A DNA stretch of 64,000 nucleotides. Source: Polaromonas sp. 39-63-25. Lineage in GTDB: Bacteria > Pseudomonadota > Gammaproteobacteria > Burkholderiales > Burkholderiaceae_C. Each line of letters opens with the position of its first letter. Within the stretch, counting starts at the first letter, position 1. Positions 62,474 to 64,000 of this stretch are shown piece by piece. The notes beneath the pieces were generated by a model. It saw only the letters and a list, made by a program, of their open reading frames with translations. It searched no databases and was not told the DNA's origin. The stretch is from contig NZ_NCJH01000008.1 of assembly GCF_002278925.1 (NCBI RefSeq), positions 1 through 64,000 on the forward strand. The letters are read 5' to 3'. The translations under genes were made by a program, and so were the position numbers.

Positions 62474-63283
62474 TCACGCGGCTTTTTCGACGTGGCCCTG
62501 GCGGGTGTAGAGGAAATCGATCACCGCCTTGCGGTAGTGCAGATACTCGGAGCTTTCGGCCAGCGCCACCCGGTCGCGCGGCCGCGGCAGCGCCACGCTC
62601 AGCACTTCGCCGATGGTGGCCGAGGGGCCGTTGGTCATCATCACGATGCGGTCGGACAGCAGCACCGCCTCGTCCACGTCATGCGTCACCATCACCACCG
62701 TGCTCTGGGTGTTGGCAACGATCTGCAGCAGCTCATCCTGCAGCTTGGCGCGGGTCAGTGCGTCGAGGGCGCCAAACGGTTCGTCCAGCAGCAACACCTT
62801 GGGCTCCATGCACAGGGCGCGGGCAATGCCGACCCGCTGCTTCATGCCACCCGAGATTTCGCCAGGGCGCTTTTGCGCTGCAGCGGTGAGGCCCACCATG
62901 GCCAGCGCCGCGTCGGTGCGGGCCTTGAGTTGCGCCTTGTTCTCTTTGGCTGCAAACACGCGCTCCACCGCAAGGTAGACATTTTCAAAGCAGGTGAGCC
63001 AGGGCAGCAGCGAGTGGTTCTGGAACACCACGGCGCGCTCGGGGCCCGGGCCGGAGATTTCGCGGTTGGCGCACAGCAGCGTACCTTGCGTTGGCGTGGT
63101 CAGGCCGGCGATCAGGTTGAGCAGCGTGGACTTGCCACAGCCCGAGTGGCCGATCAGTGCCACAAACTCGCCCTTGGCGACCGTGAGGTTGATGTTCTGC
63201 AGTGCGCAGAACGGGCCTTTTTTGGTCTTGAAGGTCTGCTCGACGCCCTGGATCTCGATGTATTTGGTGGTCAATGAACTCAT
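62474..63283 (-). CDS. Nitrate/taurine-type ABC transporter ATP-binding protein (NrtC/D-like)
   Basis: A 269-residue ATPase. Walker A is GHSGCGKSTLLNLIAGL, the Q-loop region FQNHSLLPWLTCFENVY, signature EISGGMKQRVGIARALC, Walker B VLLLDEPFGALDA and switch His in VTHDVDEAV. It is of the NrtC/NrtD or SsuB type, with no NrtC-style C-terminal binding domain. It lies beside the permease gene and upstream of nir genes, so nitrate/nitrite uptake is the likely role. Its start is 30 bases after the permease stop. Confidence 0.92.
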   Translation of the reverse strand: MSSLTTKYIEIQGVEQTFKTKKGPFCALQNINLTVAKGEFVALIGHSGCGKSTLLNLIAGLTTPTQGTLLCANREISGPGPERAVVFQNHSLLPWLTCFENVYLAVERVFAAKENKAQLKARTDAALAMVGLTAAAQKRPGEISGGMKQRVGIARALCMEPKVLLLDEPFGALDALTRAKLQDELLQIVANTQSTVVMVTHDVDEAVLLSDRIVMMTNGPSATIGEVLSVALPRPRDRVALAESSEYLHYRKAVIDFLYTRQGHVEKAA

Positions 63284-63312
63284 GGTGCGTTCCTGGTTGG
63301 CAGGCCGGAGGC

Positions 63313-64000
63313 CTAACTTTTCACTTCTTCAAACGTGAAGGCCGTGGCGATCTTGATCAGCACAAATTCCAGCACCAGCCCGACGATGCCGATCACGAAA
63401 ATCGCGATGATGATGTTCTTGACGTTGAGGTTGTTCCACTCGTCCCAGACCCAGAAGCCGATGCCGACGCCGCCAGTCAGCATTTCTGCCGCGACGATGA
63501 CCAGCCAGGCGGTGCCAACGGCCAGCCGCACACCGGTCAGCATGTACGGCAGCACGGCGGGGAACAGGATCCTGGTGACGATCTTCCATTCGCTGAGATT
63601 GAGCACGCGCGCCACGTTCATGTAGTCCTGCGGCACGCGCTGCACGCCGACAGCGGTGTTGATGATCATGGGCCATATCGAGCAGATGAAGATGGTCCAG
63701 ATGGCGGCCGGATCGGCGCCCTTGAACACCAGCAGGCCGATCGGCAGCCAGGCCAGCGGCGAGACCGGGCGCAGCAGGCTGATCAAGGGATTGAACATGC
63801 GGCTCAGGAAGGTGAAGCGGCCAATCATGAAACCCACCGGAATGCCTACCACGGCCGCCAGGCCGAAGCCCATGGCCACGCGCTTGAGCGAGGACAGCAC
63901 GTTCCAGCCCACGCCCTGGTCGTTCGGGCCCTTGCTGTAGAACGGGTCCCTGAAGATCTCGATGGCCTGGATAAAGGTGTCTTTCGGTGAGGGAATGCTC
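63313..64000 (-). CDS. nrtB: Nitrate ABC transporter permease (NrtB-like), cut by right window edge
   Basis: The visible 229 codons are the C-terminal part of an inner-membrane permease. The frame remains open to base 64000, reading SIPSPKDTFIQAIEIFRDPF at the edge. The conserved permease block SLKRVAMGFGLAAVVGIPVGF and the EAA-like loop MNVARVLNLSEWKIVTRILFP match NrtB/SsuC-type proteins. The motif VWDEWNNLNVKNIIIAIFVIG, typical of nitrate permeases, supports the nitrate assignment. Its N-terminus and the binding protein gene should be just outside the window. Confidence 0.9.
   Translation of the reverse strand, partial: SIPSPKDTFIQAIEIFRDPFYSKGPNDQGVGWNVLSSLKRVAMGFGLAAVVGIPVGFMIGRFTFLSRMFNPLISLLRPVSPLAWLPIGLLVFKGADPAAIWTIFICSIWPMIINTAVGVQRVPQDYMNVARVLNLSEWKIVTRILFPAVLPYMLTGVRLAVGTAWLVIVAAEMLTGGVGIGFWVWDEWNNLNVKNIIIAIFVIGIVGLVLEFVLIKIATAFTFEEVKS

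Overview
The window is high-GC chromosomal DNA from a betaproteobacterium of the order Burkholderiales. A Comamonadaceae member (Polaromonas, Rhodoferax or Variovorax relatives) is the best guess. The basis is codon use and gene neighbourhoods such as cobA-ybiB-nasA-nirD-nirB-nrt and mog-darP-pmbA-yqeY-rpsU-baiN; no rRNA or tRNA gene is present to confirm it.

Layout. 1-1362: 5' part of a chemotaxis receptor cut by the left edge. 1592-1863: a frameshifted SRAP (YedK-type) remnant. 2041-3919: an AT-richer two-gene accessory pair (an unknown protein with a HEPN-like look and a DGQHR-motif protein), placed directly downstream of glnS. 3970-6066: glnS, which carries an insert of about 100 residues. 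6216-9764: small exported proteins (a PVYVQP-repeat protein and two DUF3455 lipoproteins) and a DUF924 protein. 9800-14411: a LytTR/LytS-type two-component pair, two 2TM-domain paralogues, an alpha/beta hydrolase and a DUF2306-like membrane protein. 14616-19752: uppP, a second alpha/beta hydrolase, an Anbu-type proteasome-like peptidase and mutS.

20226-28289 is a self-contained catabolic operon: a Liv-type ABC transporter (binding protein, two permeases, two ATPases), an amidase, a Zn-dependent carbamoylase-family hydrolase and an XRE-cupin regulator. It probably imports and hydrolyses an amide or ureido compound. It is bracketed by the intact 5' end of mutS on the left and a decayed second copy of the mutS 5' end (28346-28490) on the right, so this segment, perhaps with its mutS allele, looks acquired or rearranged.

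28744-44327 is an aryl-polyene (xanthomonadin/APE-like) biosynthetic cluster. Three flanking genes (halogenase-like flavoprotein, PlsC-type acyltransferase, family 2 glycosyltransferase) run rightward. A leftward operon holds, in transcription order, an ACP, a membrane protein, an acyl-activating enzyme, a dehydratase, an LpxL-like acyltransferase, a LolA-like protein, an MMPL exporter, a NodB deacetylase, a PAP2 phosphatase, KS, a KS-like chain-length factor, a second dehydratase, FabG and, after a gap, a methyltransferase. The flavoprotein has the WxWxIP signature of flavin-dependent halogenases, so a halogenated polyene is possible.

44517-54130 is housekeeping: suhB, trmJ, cysE, mog, darP, pmbA, yqeY, rpsU, a BaiN/YhiN flavoprotein, cobA (SUMT) and ybiB. 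54187-64000 is nitrate assimilation, all leftward: nasA, nirD, a small exported PilJ-domain protein, nirB (preceded by a 28-codon upstream ORF that overlaps its start), a response regulator with a cyclase domain, nrtC-type ATPase and an nrtB-type permease cut by the right edge. cobA (sirohaem) and mog (molybdenum cofactor) in the same window supply cofactors these reductases need. No CRISPR array, tRNA, rRNA or intact insertion sequence was seen.
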